Below the pieces are notes generated by a model. That model searched no databases. It saw nothing but the letters and a program-made list of their open reading frames with translations, and was not told where the DNA came from. The position numbers and the translations under genes were made by a program. DNA of 64,000 nt from positions 139,886,308-139,950,307 of the forward strand of contig NC_135717.1 in the NCBI RefSeq assembly GCF_964656455.1, read 5' to 3'. Origin of the DNA: Halichoerus grypus. Taxonomy: Eukaryota > Chordata > Mammalia > Carnivora > Phocidae. Positions 10,880 to 21,960 of the stretch are shown in pieces (position 1 is the first letter of the stretch; each line of letters begins with the position of its first letter).

Positions 10880-13512
10880 AATCTAAAGGAAAATACCCAG
10901 AATCCAAAATCAAAGAAGTCAGAAAACCAGAGTTGTTATTTGAAACTGAAGCTGTTTCTGCCCCAAGGGTCTCTACAGATCTCAATAACCTAGAATTGAA
11001 GACTAAAAACCACTCAGAGTTTAAAAAAAAAAAAGCCAAGGATAAAGAACTGAGGTCCTACACAAACCTGAGACTCTTGAAAGACTATAGCCAGGGAAAA
11101 AGAAGACTGAAAAAAAAAATCTATTTATTGCCCTAAGGAGGTGACAAGGAAATAAGTCTGTGTTGATCTGCAACATGGAATAAAGGGAGTTCCTAAGAAT
11201 TAAAATTCGTAGTACGGCAATTCTGCAATTTGAGGTTTGTATTTATCTTATATGTAGGGTTCAGAAAATAAGAAAAATAAATAAATTGCAGTGTTCATAG
11301 CTCCCAGAATTACGTGACAGAAGTAAAAGCAGTTTTTAGTTTTAAGGGACATATCTTCATGGCATGTCTCAAGGAATTTTTATAGTTAAAGCTACATGAA
11401 ACAGGAATTCACAGACCAAATTACAGAGCACCTAAAGAAATAAGCCACCTTGAAGGGAAATCATCAGAGGCAATAGCATAATTAAACTTGCCAGAATATA
11501 ATTTAATTGGAAATATCAGAAAAAGAGTATAAAACATATATTACATATATACAGAGAAAAGAAACTACAAATACAAGCAAGGTGGGTCTGAAAAAAACAA
11601 AAGAGAATTTGCAGCAATGAAAATTATTATTTTTAAAATTAAAACTCAACAGATAAATGAAAATGCATGCAACCCAGCTGAAAATAGAATTAGTGAACTG
11701 GAAAATTAATTTGAAAAAATTATGCAGAATATCACAAAATAAAACAAAAAAGTGCATCCAACAATTATGAAAATACATTCTTCTCAAGTATACATACAAC
11801 AGTGAAAAACAGTTGTTCTCTAAATAAAATAATTTAGATACCAATAACAAAAGAAGTTTAAAAAGAGCAACAGGAAAATTTAAGATACACTGCAAAGAAG
11901 CAGTATTATAAAAATTAAAAATAATTTGAACTCTACTAATATTATATATCAAACCTATGAAAAATAGCTGAAGTGTATAGAAGAAACACACACCTTAACC
12001 ATTTGCATTGGATAGAATTATCAGGCTAAGCATCCAACCAAAGAACTTAGAAACACAACAAAATACACCCAAATGAAGTGTAAGAACTGAAAAAATAAAG
12101 ATAAAAGCAAATATTAGAGAAGATCAATAAAACCATAACTGTGTTTAAAAATAAAAAAAGACTGAATAATAGACAAATTTTTGACAAGAATAATCAAGGA
12201 AAAAAGAGAAAAGAGGTGAATAAATATTAGTAAAAATAAAAAATGTAATTACAGATAGATTAGAGAATAAAATATTAAAGGAAACATTAGGAAAAACTCC
12301 AGATCATTAAATTTGAAAACCTAAACTGGTAAATGTACTCAAACAAAAAAAAGTAACTTAAATAAATAGAAAATTTGGATATATTTATCATTCAGAAAAT
12401 TTAATCAGATTAATGAGTAGCTATAAATCTGTCAATCAAATACTATAACTCTTAAACTCCTAGGCCTATACCATTTTACAAATAAATTCTAACAACTGCC
12501 CAAAATACAGAAAAGCCTAACTGTATAAATTAGATAAAAAGAAATAATATTCCCACATTTTTCTCATGAGACGAGTGTGATCATGATGATGTTTAAGTAG
12601 CTAAAGACACAAGAGAAGAAAATTATAAGTAAATCTCATTTAAAAAGACATACAAAAATCCAAAATGAGTATTATTAAATACATTCTAACAATATATGAG
12701 ATTAATGTATCAAGCAAAGATATATTTATCCCAGCAATGCAAAAATGAATTAACATTAGAAAATCTGTCAGTGTAATCTTCCACCCTGATTGAAGGAAAT
12801 AACAATATGGCCATCTCCAAAGTCTCATGAAAAGCATTTGATAAAATGTAACATTCATTAATACTAACCATTAATGATAAAATAATAATAAGCTTCTATT
12901 AAGCTGGGAAGAGATTAGAAATCCCTTACTCTGTTGAAGGAAGACTACAAGAGTGTCACTGGCAGAATTTATAAACATTTCCTTTAGAGTCAAGAGTAGG
13001 GCAATGAGGTTCATTGCCACCACTTTAATTCTCCCTAGGACTGAAAGTTCTGGTGAGCACGAAAATAAAAGGAGTAGTAAAGGAGAATAAAGATTATAAA
13101 TGGCTAAAATATATATAATCATCCACAGATTATTTGTTATCCACATAAAAGACTCAGAAGAACCTAAAAAAATTAGAAAAATAGCAATATAACAAGATGG
13201 CTGGGTTGGTAAAGAAGAATCAATGGCTTTTCTACCCAATTTTTAAAAATGCATAATTTTTAAATGTCACTTGTATTAAGAACAAGAATTTAAAATACCT
13301 AGGTATACATGCAAATGATGCTTGAGATCTGTATGGAAAAAAATAACATTTATTTAAAGTCGTTAAAAATACCTAAAAAAATAGTAGAGTTATATCACAT
13401 TAATGGCAGACTGCATTATCTTAGAGATGACAATTTCTTCACTGCAGTACAAATCAAAATTCTGAGTGGGTTTTTCATGAGCCTGACAAGCTAAATTAAA
13501 AAAAAAAAATTG

Positions 13513-13716
13513 GGGGGGGCGCCTGGGTGGCTCAGTCCTAAAGCGTCTGCCTTCGGCTCAGGTCATGATCTCAGGGTCCTGGGATCGAGCCCCACATCAG
13601 GCTCCCTGCTCAGTGGGAAGCCTGCTTCTCCGTCTCCCACTTCCCCTGCTTGTGTTCCCTCTCTTGCTGTGTCTCTCTCAAATAAATAAATAAAATCTTA
13701 AAAAAAAAAAAAATTT
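13513..13716 (+). mobile_element. Carnivore SINE nested in L1
   Basis: It has the full head GGCGCCTGGGTGGCTCAG, the B-box-like GGATCGAGCCCC, CT-rich middle and AAATAAATAAATAAAATC tail. The flanking A9-12 followed by TTGG on the left and TTTGG on the right is a probable but low-complexity target-site duplication. Confidence 0.94.
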
Positions 13717-14146
13717 GGAAGAGCAGATGGCCAAAAATATACAACGCAATCTTAAAAAAGAATAAAAGGTGATGAGAGTTCCCAGTTGCCAAGATTTATT
13801 GTCATATATTTATTATAAGATACTGAGATTTATTATGAGTGAATCATAAACATGCATCTATGAAAATTTTATTTATGATGGCAGAAATACTACAGATTAA
13901 GAAGAAAGGATGAACTATTTAGTAAAACGTGGTGGTTGATCAATTAGTTAATCAGGTGGAAAATAAAATAGTTATCCTCCAACCTTGCAACACACACACA
14001 CAAATTACAGATTGATTAAAAACATAAATATGAAAACCAAAATTTGTAGAAAAATACTACAATGGCTTTTGTTAGGAAAGGATCTCAGGACACAAACAAC
14101 AGTAACCATGAAAAAAGGAGTTAAATTTTATTGCATTAAGATTAAA

Positions 14147-14369
14147 AACTCCTATTCAGGGGCGCCTGGGTGGCTCAGTCGTTAAGCGTCTGCCTTCGGC
14201 TCAGGTCATGATTCCAGGTCCTGGGATCGAGCCCCACATGGGGCTCCCTGCTCTGTGGGGAAGCCTGCTTCTCCCTCTCCCACTCCCCCTGCTTGTGTTC
14301 CCTCTCTCGCTGTGTCTCTCTCTGTCAAATAAATATAATCTTTAAAAAAAAAAAAACAACTCCTATTCA
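14147..14369 (+). mobile_element. Carnivore SINE nested in L1, 12-bp TSD
   Basis: Body is 14159-14357. The exact TSD AACTCCTATTCA lies at 14147-14158 and 14358-14369. Head, CT-rich middle and AAATAAATATAATC tail are all present. Confidence 0.96.
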
Positions 14370-14748
14370 TGAAACGTGACAAATACAAGGCATACACAGG
14401 GAAAATGTGTTGCAATGCCTGTAACTGACAGAGGATTAGTGAACAGACTCTATGAAAACCATCTCCAGATTAATAACAAAAAAACCAAAATCTCATGGAA
14501 ATGTGGCGAAAGATACATTTTGATGGAAGAAAAAACCCCAAAACACAAAAATATTATAGAAAGCTTATCAATTGCACTAAATAAAGGGATTCTAAACTGA
14601 AACAACAATCATATGTAATTTTACACCAAATTGGCCAAAAAAATAGTCTAATGATTCGAAAAGTTGGATACATGAAAGTTATGCTATTGACAACAAATGT
14701 ATTTGGTATAGCCTCCTCTGAAAGTTGGCTATACACTATATGGTTCAT

Positions 14749-14958
14749 AAAAAATGGAAATGGGGGCACCTGGGTGGCTCAGTCGGTTAAGCATCCAACT
14801 CTTCTTGATTTCAGCTCAGGTCACCATCTCATGGTCATGAGATCGAGCCCTGCGTTGGGCTCTGTGCTGGGTGAGGAGCCTGCTTGGGATTCTCTCTGTC
14901 CCTCCCCTCTGCCCTGCCCTCCGTATCTCCCTTTTTCTTAAAAAAAAAAAATGGAAAT
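14749..14958 (+). mobile_element. Carnivore SINE nested in L1, older subtype
   Basis: Body is 14762-14945, flanked by the TSD AAAAAATGGAAAT at 14749-14761 and 14946-14958. The head uses the older GTTAAGCATCCAACTCTTGATT-like variant rather than GCGTCTGCCTTCGG, indicating a different subfamily from its neighbours. Confidence 0.93.
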
Positions 14959-15043
14959 AACCTATTAAATTCTACTTCCAGGTATACAGAGAAGCTCTTT
15001 GCACAAGGACACATGCATAGTAACAATATTGTAACAGTCATAA

Positions 15044-15271
15044 AGAAGTGTAGCATATTTTTTTTTTAAGATTTTATTTATTTATTTGACAGAGAGAGAG
15101 ATAGCGAGAGCAGGAACACAAGCAGGGGGAGTGGGAGAGGGAGAAGCAGGCTTCCTGCTGAGCAGGGAGCCCGATGCGGGACTCGATCCCAGGACCCTGG
15201 GATCATGACCTGAGCCGAAGGCAGACGCTTAACGACTGAGCCACCCAGGCGCCCAGAAGTGTAGCATATTT
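15044..15271 (-). mobile_element. Carnivore SINE nested in L1, 17-bp TSD
   Basis: Body is 15061-15254 on the minus strand: poly-T and ATTTTATTTATTTATTTG tail complement at left, GAGCCACCCAGGCGCCC at right. The exact TSD AGAAGTGTAGCATATTT lies at 15044-15060 and 15255-15271. It faces the SINE at 14762 across about 115 bases. Confidence 0.97.
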
Positions 15272-15430
15272 ATTTAAAACTATATAGCATTGCAAATAAA
15301 TGACCTAGAGCCACATATATTAATATTGATGAATTTCACAAACCATATTGAATAAAAATATTATTTCATAGGGATAGGAAGAGAATAAAGTGTGCCTGAG
15401 AATTACAAATAAAATATTTTTGTTAATGTT

Positions 15431-15559
15431 TCCTTCCGAAGGAATAGAGTGTGAAATAAGAGAGGGTTATGCTCTATACTTCAGCAGCATTCACTATATT
15501 GTTTATATATTTTCTCTTGTCTGAAACTGTTCAGAGTAAAATGTGTAAAAAAAGAAGAG
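15431..15559. other. Unassigned spacer
   Basis: This short stretch follows the eroded L1 3' end. No feature is recognised. Confidence 0.35.
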
Positions 15560-16180
15560 AGTGTTTAAATATTTTAATCTTTTTTTTCTTTCCTATCATA
15601 TGGCCCACCAGTCTATGCCACCATTTTTTGTTTTGATCTCCAGAAAAATCTTGGCCGAATTCCTTCTGGAGTACTCAACGCTGCTATATGGATGTTTAGT
15701 CTGTATACCTAATTCTTATATTGTTCCAGATCCACAATGCTTCTTGGGCAATTAGTGTGAAAGAGAAAGTGTCATGTTGGCTATACGATAAAAACTAAAG
15801 AGCACTATAAAAATTTTCTCAATTATATCCCTAAGTTGCAGAGGCTGTTTGGTGTCAAGAATAGATCTAATCTTACAGCTCTGGAAGCAGTTTGGCTTTT
15901 TTGAGAAATACTCTAAAGCCCAAAAGCTATTCCATGGAAACAGAATTAGTGCAGCCCTGTTCAATCATTCACCGTCATTAGGTGAATTAAAGCAGGTATG
16001 AACAGCACATCCTGCCATATTTAATTGAGGCGAGTAAGTATATTCATTGACGCAAACAACAAAGGAAACTTGCGTGGTCCAGGGATTTAGGAGATGGGAT
16101 GCAGTTTCCTTTTCAAATATGTATGTATGTAAAGATACAAGCAACCACAAATCATAGAAGTAAGAATAAGACATATATAG
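15560..16180. promoter_or_regulatory. Repeat-free block, candidate conserved noncoding element
   Basis: No interspersed repeat is visible. The composition and motif texture resemble conserved noncoding DNA: TTTAATTGAGG near 16020 (homeodomain/NKX-like core), CAATCATTCACC near 15963, and ACAAAGG near 16060 (SOX/TCF-like). There is no coding signal. This is suggestive only. Confidence 0.22.
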
Positions 16181-17126
16181 GCTAAACAGAGGAATTTGGC
16201 ATTTATATTTTTGCTAATAATCTAAAAAGGCACGAAATGTGGCTACATTGATATATTATTACAAAAACTCCAAAGAACAAACTTTAAACAAGCATCTGTG
16301 ATAGAGTAGGGACACTAACTAAAGATGTAATGAAGAGGAGATGATCCACCGTGCGTGACTCTTAGAAGATGCTGATAAAACTTCTCCTTTGAAATAAAGA
16401 ATTTAGAAGACTTATAAGACTTGTGTACCATAAAATAGGAGCAGTGTGTGTGTGCAGAGGCTAGCTTGTCAGAAAATGGTTAAACAGCTGTAACATAAGA
16501 GAAAATAATACATGTTCTTGCTTGAAAAACCGAAGCAAAAAAGGACAAAGCATGCTGTGGCCCAAGGTAGCATGATGTGGCACGGTAGGGTAATTAAAGG
16601 AGCAAACCTACCAGCTTGCTTCTAGCAATACAAAATGGAAGCAGATCATACCGTGGGGAAAGCAGCAGACACACGGTGTGGGCGCTCCCATAAACCCGAT
16701 GCCCCAAAAGGGCACGCTTAGTGGCAGAACTTTGCAAAGGAATAGTCCTTAGGCATTTTAACTTAAGGACCAGAAAGTATTTGTCACTTCTCATATGTGC
16801 ACATAAATGTTTGTATATATAAAAAGAAACTCAGATTAGTAACCATAACAGAAGAAAAGGAATACATAATTAAATTATACTTGAATTAAAGAAGTAGTTA
16901 TAAATACACACCACTTATTATGGTAGATTCCTTGCCCAGTATAAGAGAAACAGTTACCTTTAACTCCCAAAGATGGATTCCCTTGAGATGTTTGTAAATT
17001 TCCAGTGAAGGAAAAACATTTGTAAAGTCATCCGAAAACATTGTAACAGAAAACATTAAAAAACATATTTACCTCCAGGATGAAGACAAAATGTATAATA
17101 GGTCAGAGAAGCTTTCATGGAGGGTA
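16181..17126. other. Unassigned stretch, no gene seen
   Basis: I recognise no repeat. Some CpGs survive near 16590-16720, but there is no CpG-island density. Confidence 0.4.
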
Positions 17127-17193
17127 AGTTACTTGAGATGGTCTGTGAATACTTTGCAAGATTTTGATAAATGGATTTGCATGGAAAGTGTCC
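17127..17193 (+). repeat. 67-bp dispersed duplicate, probable source copy
   Basis: These 67 bases are identical to 18408-18474, in the same orientation. This copy lies in unassigned sequence, with no recognised repeat interrupted, so it is the likelier template. Confidence 0.95.
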
Positions 17194-17609
17194 TCTGTAT
17201 ACAAACAGTCCCCATGTAAAAGCACAAAGACAAGAATGATCTTAGAGTTTGCAGGCAACTGTCAAGAAAACAGCTTGACTGAGAACAAAAAAGTATTTTG
17301 TAATTAGCAAATGGCATTGGATAGCTGAGGTCGAGTGAGATTCCTGAGAGCTTTGAATTACTGGATGAGGAATTTCAACGTTAACCGCACAGAAGAGAGG
17401 AAGATACCCAATTATATGAACCGACCTGCTTAGAATGGTGTTTTAGTAAGATTAACCTCTCTGTAAGTGTGTAAGGACGATTTGAAATGGAAGATTGGAA
17501 ACTCAAGAGAAATAGGAGGTATTTGCTTTAACCTATCTAAGAAGTGATTAGGAGCTGAGCTCCTGGTGGTAATGGGAAATGGCTAATTCTGCTCACATAC
17601 AGCTATTTC
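17194..17609. other. Unassigned stretch, no gene seen
   Basis: Unique-looking AT-rich DNA between the 67-bp duplicate and an L2 fragment. Confidence 0.35.
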
Positions 17610-17925
17610 TAAATTTATTCACTCATTTATTCATTCAGCAAATGTATATTGAATGCTTACAGCGGGCCAAGTTCTGTTCTAGGCACCAAAGATACACAAT
17701 GACAAAGTAAGTCAAGGTCTCTATTCTCAAAAAATCTACAAAGACCAGGGAAAAACAAAACAAAAATAAATAAATAATTTTATATAGTGTTAAGAATGAT
17801 GAAAAAATAAAGTAGAACAATAGGATAGAAAGTAATGAAGATAGTGGTTAGTCGAGACTGGGTGTGTGGTTAGGGAAGGTCTCCGAAGAGGTTACATTTG
17901 AGCTAGGTCCTGAATGAAGTAAGGG
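17610..17925 (-). repeat. L2 LINE fragment, minus strand
   Basis: It runs from 'ttattcattcagcaaatgtatattgaatgcttac' through 'gccaagttctgttctaggcacca' to 'gttagggaaggtctccgaagaggttacatttgagct', which is the inverse L2 3' end in full order. Confidence 0.8.
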
Positions 17926-18289
17926 AATGATCCTGTGCAAAGAACATCCTAGATAAAAAAATAATACAAAGTTGCTGAGCCAGTAGCATTCCTGGTGTGG
18001 AGATTCAGTACATATAACAGCATATTAACTTCAAAGAATCTTGTTTAAAACTTGTTACCACTTCTCCAATTTGTTTGATTCCAAGCTGTACTTGATATTA
18101 TTGGGGCTGTTTTTCCTTAAACACCTATTGGTGTGTTATGCTAGACATTTTCATGTCAAAGTCCCAATCGCTTTGCAAGCTCTGTCTCTTTTTTTGTGTA
18201 AGAGAAAACATGTGAATGCAAGTAAAAATGTCATTGCCTGATATACCCCCTGGCTCATAATAGTAAATTTTCATTAAGTAAATGAAATG

Positions 18290-18880
18290 CCAGGTGTTAT
18301 TCTGATAGTTCCTTGAGACTAGCTCAGTGATACACATCTGCTCAGTTCCATTGGCATCGCCACCACACTGTTTCAATCATGCTCAGCTCATCATGGAACA
18401 CCTCCACAGTTACTTGAGATGGTCTGTGAATACTTTGCAAGATTTTGATAAATGGATTTGCATGGAAAGTGTCCACATGTCTTCTGCCACCTTCTGGGTT
18501 CACCTCATTTTACAACCCCTACTGGAGTAATCCCCTTGAAAAGCAGTTTCATCTAGTTGCTTCTCTGATCAATAACTGATTCTACATTGGTTACAGAATA
18601 AAGTTAACACTTTCTTATATGAGATTCAAGGCTCTTTTTCCAATTGTATCCCAATCTATCTTTGAAATTCTTATCTCCCCATTAGCCCATCTTGAAATTT
18701 CCTACCCATTACCAGTGCGCGGTGTTCTACACAACCTAAAATAATATTTCCCTCCCCCTATGTAAATCTAATTCATGTTACTCATATTTCAAAGCCTATG
18801 TTTTTTTTAAGGGTCTTTCACTGACACCACACAGCTCACAATTCTCTCTCTTCCTTCCCAATTTCTTTAACATTTGTTGT
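18290..18880 (+). repeat. L2 LINE fragment interrupted by a 67-bp insert
   Basis: The left part ('ccattggcatcgccaccacactg…cagctcatcatgga') and the right part ('cttctgccaccttctgg…', 'ttacagaataaagttaacac', 'gagattcaaggctcttttt') follow the L2 order. The 67-bp duplicate at 18408-18474 sits between them and does not belong to L2 as I know it. Confidence 0.6.
18408..18474 (+). repeat. 67-bp dispersed duplicate, probable derived copy
   Basis: Exact copy of 17127-17193, sitting inside an L2 fragment. No poly-A tail and no target-site duplication are seen, so it is not a retroposon. Confidence 0.95.
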
Positions 18881-19673
18881 GTGTACTACTGGTGCAAGAT
18901 CTATCTATCTATCTATCTACATATCTATCATGTATCATCATGTGCTATATATATATCACATTATACATAGATATTTGTTTATAATTTTTCTAGTTATGAT
19001 AATATATGCATGTATGTCAATTATATTGTTAGCTTCTGAAAGGCAAGTATGATTTACTTCTGTTATCTCTATTAACACCAGAAAAGTTGTCAGCTCATAA
19101 GAAATACTCAACATTATAGGTTGACTGGTTAAACAGCTACATATAAATTATAGACAAATACAATTCATGAATTGCTAATATATTTCCTTTTATTCCATCA
19201 TTAGTCAAGGTTTGGCTTATTCCGTAATACATTTCCACTTTCCCTTCTCACCCCACACATATGTCATAAAATGTGCTGTGTATATTTTCTCTCTCTCCAT
19301 ATACATAAATATATTTATATACACATACATATGCATTTGCGCATACATATACATATATACATACCACATATGCAGAATTTCTTTATACATAGGATATGAA
19401 ATACGTATGGCACAGTGTTGGCTTAAGAACATAAAGTCACATTTAGAACTACTGTGTAGGTTATTCTTTATTTCATTTTTAAAATGTATTTTTATTCTAT
19501 ATTGTAATATGTTATATATATGTTTAGAATATAACATCTTTCTGATAATTAAACTGTTACTATATAGTAAATTTTTTATTTTTAGTCATGGTTTAGGCTG
19601 ATACTCTATTTTTTCTTTTTTTTATTGAAGTTTGGACACTATCATTAACTTTTATTTCTGAGAATTAAATAAA
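18881..19673. other. AT-rich stretch with simple repeats
   Basis: It contains (TATC)n at about 18901-18920 and tracts of TA/TACATA around 18950-18970 and 19300-19370. The overlapping frames on both strands at 19.2-19.6 kb are products of this low-complexity DNA. Confidence 0.6.
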
Positions 19674-19876
19674 CCAAGAGTTGGCAAATCTAACCCACTA
19701 TCTATTTTTGTAAATAAAGTTTTATTGGAACACAGCCACACCCATTTATTTACAAATTATCTATAGTTGCTTTCCCCCTAAAAATAGAAGTTGGCTAGAT
19801 GCATTATGGAGCATATGACACACAAAGCCCAACATATTTACTATGGCCCTTTACAGGAAAAGTTTGCAGATACCTG
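19674..19876 (+). repeat. hAT-Charlie type MER element (copy 2)
   Basis: It reads 'ccaagagttggcaaatct…', 'tttttgtaaataaagttttattggaacacagccac', 'tggccctttacaggaaaagtttgcagatacctg'. Same family as the element at 9.4 kb, in opposite orientation. Confidence 0.75.
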
Positions 19877-20047
19877 ATCCAAAATAAGAAAAGATGTATG
19901 CTTTTGGTTTGCATAGTTTTTGAGACCCAGGTGTCAAAGATCAGTCAATATTCTTCTGCTTAACTTCATTCACATTTTGTAATAGGACATATTCACCCCA
20001 AGGACATTATTTGCAAATCATTCTTTTGTTTTCAAGGCATTCATTTT

Positions 20048-20278
20048 AAGATACACTGATCTTGGGCGCCTGGGTGGCTCAGTCGTTAAGCGTCTGCCTT
20101 CGGCTCAGGTCATGATCCCGGGGTTCCGGGATCGAGTCCCACATCGGGCTCCCTGCTCGGCGGGAAGCCTGCTTCTCCCTCTCCCACTCCCCCTGCTTGT
20201 GTTCCTGCTCTCGCTGTCTCTCTCTCTGTCAAATAAATAAAATCTTTAAAAAAAAAAAAAAAAAGATACACTGATCTT
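20048..20278 (+). mobile_element. Carnivore SINE with 16-bp TSD
   Basis: Body is 20064-20262 with intact head, B-box-like GGATCGAGTCCC, CT-rich middle, AAATAAATAAAATC and a 16-nt A run. The exact TSD AAGATACACTGATCTT lies at 20048-20063 and 20263-20278; the next base (G) matches as well. This is among the youngest-looking copies in the window. Confidence 0.97.
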
Positions 20279-20289
20279 GAAAATATGGA

Positions 20290-20590
20290 AGATATTACAA
20301 GGACATGTCAGAAGGTGTAGAAGTTGAGCTTAATTCAGAATTATTTTCTTTCAAATTTCCTTTGATTATGCAAGGCCTAATTAGCAAGCTAAATCATAAC
20401 ACGAAGAATGTGTTTGCTTTGCAAAATCAAATCAATTGCACAATTTATGTTCCCTGCAGCTGCTATTTCCCATTTTTAATAGAAGCAGATCCATTCCAGC
20501 TGTGGATATGAGCAGCTCGGCCTCCTACTCATTGATAGTGGAGATATTTCATACTCATCAATATGATGCCAACAACCAAAGCTTGTAAGC
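20290..20590. promoter_or_regulatory. Repeat-free block, candidate conserved noncoding element
   Basis: It holds the palindromic homeodomain-type site CTAATTAG (20377-20384), CAATTGCACAATTTATG near 20433, CAGCTG sites near 20458 and 20498, and no repeat. A 68-codon frame runs through it but resembles no family. The texture resembles vertebrate conserved enhancers; conservation itself cannot be seen from here. Confidence 0.28.
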
Positions 20591-21479
20591 AAATTTCTTA
20601 AAAAAAAAAAAAAAAAGAGGCCAGTATTTTGGAACTGAAAAATGACTAAATTTTAATGTGTTGTAGGTGTTTAGTAAGCCTGAGGAAATAGAGTAATATT
20701 AGAGTAATATACTATTACGTATTAACATATCAATTTCAAAGTTCAGTCTATTAAATTGGGGGTTTGAATCCTCTGAATGTTTTTGTGCATCTCAAACTGA
20801 CACATTAAAATATTAACTTATGACAAATTCTAAAAATATAACATTGAAGAATAATATTTTTATTCCTTTACAACATAACCTTAAGCAACTAAAGAGAGGA
20901 TATACCTCATTTTAAAGAGACAACCAGTCTCTTGTTAATGAGTTAACAAATGAACTCATTTGACATTCTCAATAAATTTCACTGACCTTATCACATCCAA
21001 GCATATATCTGTGCAGTATCTAAGGTACGGGTTTTGGCTCTATGTTTACTTATCTATAGCTGTTCTCCTTAATAAATCTCTGACTAGTCATGTTGTTATT
21101 TTTCTAGTTCCATCAACCATCTTATTGTATTGGTATGCCATTAATTCTGGAATATAGCACAGTGATTATTAAACAATCCCAGAATTGTAAGAATATAAAT
21201 TCTTGCCGAGCAAAAGCAACACCTAAGAACTTCACATGGGGAAATGTACATGGAATCACAGGGTAGCTTGAAAAATAAGTGTAATGTATCCCTGTTCACA
21301 GAGCAGGATTCTGAAGTCACTTTCATTAACTTTTCCTGTGTGTTGAGAAGTTAGAGAAATCTGAGATCTTAGGCAAAGTTATTTTTCACACAATAGCACA
21401 AACTCATTCTGTATTTTTATTGTTATACATTAGGTAATTTGCACTTCGTGTTTCCACATTTTTTTCTTTTACTGTGGTA
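20591..21479. other. Unassigned stretch with an 18-nt poly-A
   Basis: A pure A run lies at about 20600-20617 with no recognised element upstream. The rest is AT-rich with no gene. Confidence 0.4.
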
Positions 21480-21960
21480 AGGGTAGAATTGATTCTGAAA
21501 AGGACAGAGGAATAAAAGAGGAACACACTGTCACTATGATAACATGTAATATTATTTAAAAGTCTAATGGATTTGGAATTCGTGCATTAGCATGACATTT
21601 TTATTTGTGCATGTGGCAGTTACTTTTGAGCCGACATATTCATCTAAAACTTAATTTAAGGAAGAATATTCATGTGGCATGTCTTGTAATGCCGTTAGCA
21701 CCAGTTGAGGAAATGTTCCTGAGCTTCTCTCAGGATCTGAGTCATGCAGGAAGAGTTGTGTATGTGAATAAGGGAACATTTGATGAGGGTATCTAGGATT
21801 AGGGAAAATTCAATGATATTTCATAAAGTGTATTTTTATAGTTGCATCATAAAAGTTAAAATAATAAGTTTCCATTGTCAAATAATTTTTGGAAAAAATT
21901 ACATATTATTTCCCTTGAAAATTCACTGTTCATTTGTGTATTAGAGGCTCTGAAAAATCT
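21480..21960. promoter_or_regulatory. Repeat-free block, weak candidate conserved noncoding element
   Basis: It contains an octamer-like ATTAGCAT (21586-21593), TGAGTCA-like TGAGTCATGC near 21740, and no recognised repeat. The evidence is weak and rests on texture alone. Confidence 0.18.

Larger units (their letters stand above)
10880..15430 (+). mobile_element. Decayed L1 (or HAL1-type) LINE, split by four SINEs
   Basis: The A-rich plus strand preserves L1 landmarks in order. An ORF1-like coiled-coil region (about 11600-11740, 'cagataaatgaaaatgcatgcaa…gaattagtgaactggaaaat') comes first. An ORF2-like endonuclease/RT linker (12090-12330) follows. Then comes an RT-like block (12720-12860, 'cccagcaatgcaaaaatgaatt…aaaagcatttgataaaat'). 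An eroded 3' part ends near 15430. The catalytic FADD-type motif is not preserved at the expected place (about 13120). No intact frame survives, and the long minus-strand frames here are antisense artefacts of A-richness. Nested SINEs lie at 13513, 14159, 14762 and 15061. Confidence 0.7.

Noticed and set aside
11503..11991. 162-codon minus-strand frame, hydrophobic, looks like a membrane protein
   Set aside because: It is the antisense of an A-rich L1/HAL1 segment; TTT/TTA-rich codons make false hydrophobic proteins. There is no family match and no start context.
12871..13239. 122-codon minus-strand frame
   Set aside because: Antisense of the same decayed L1, RT region.
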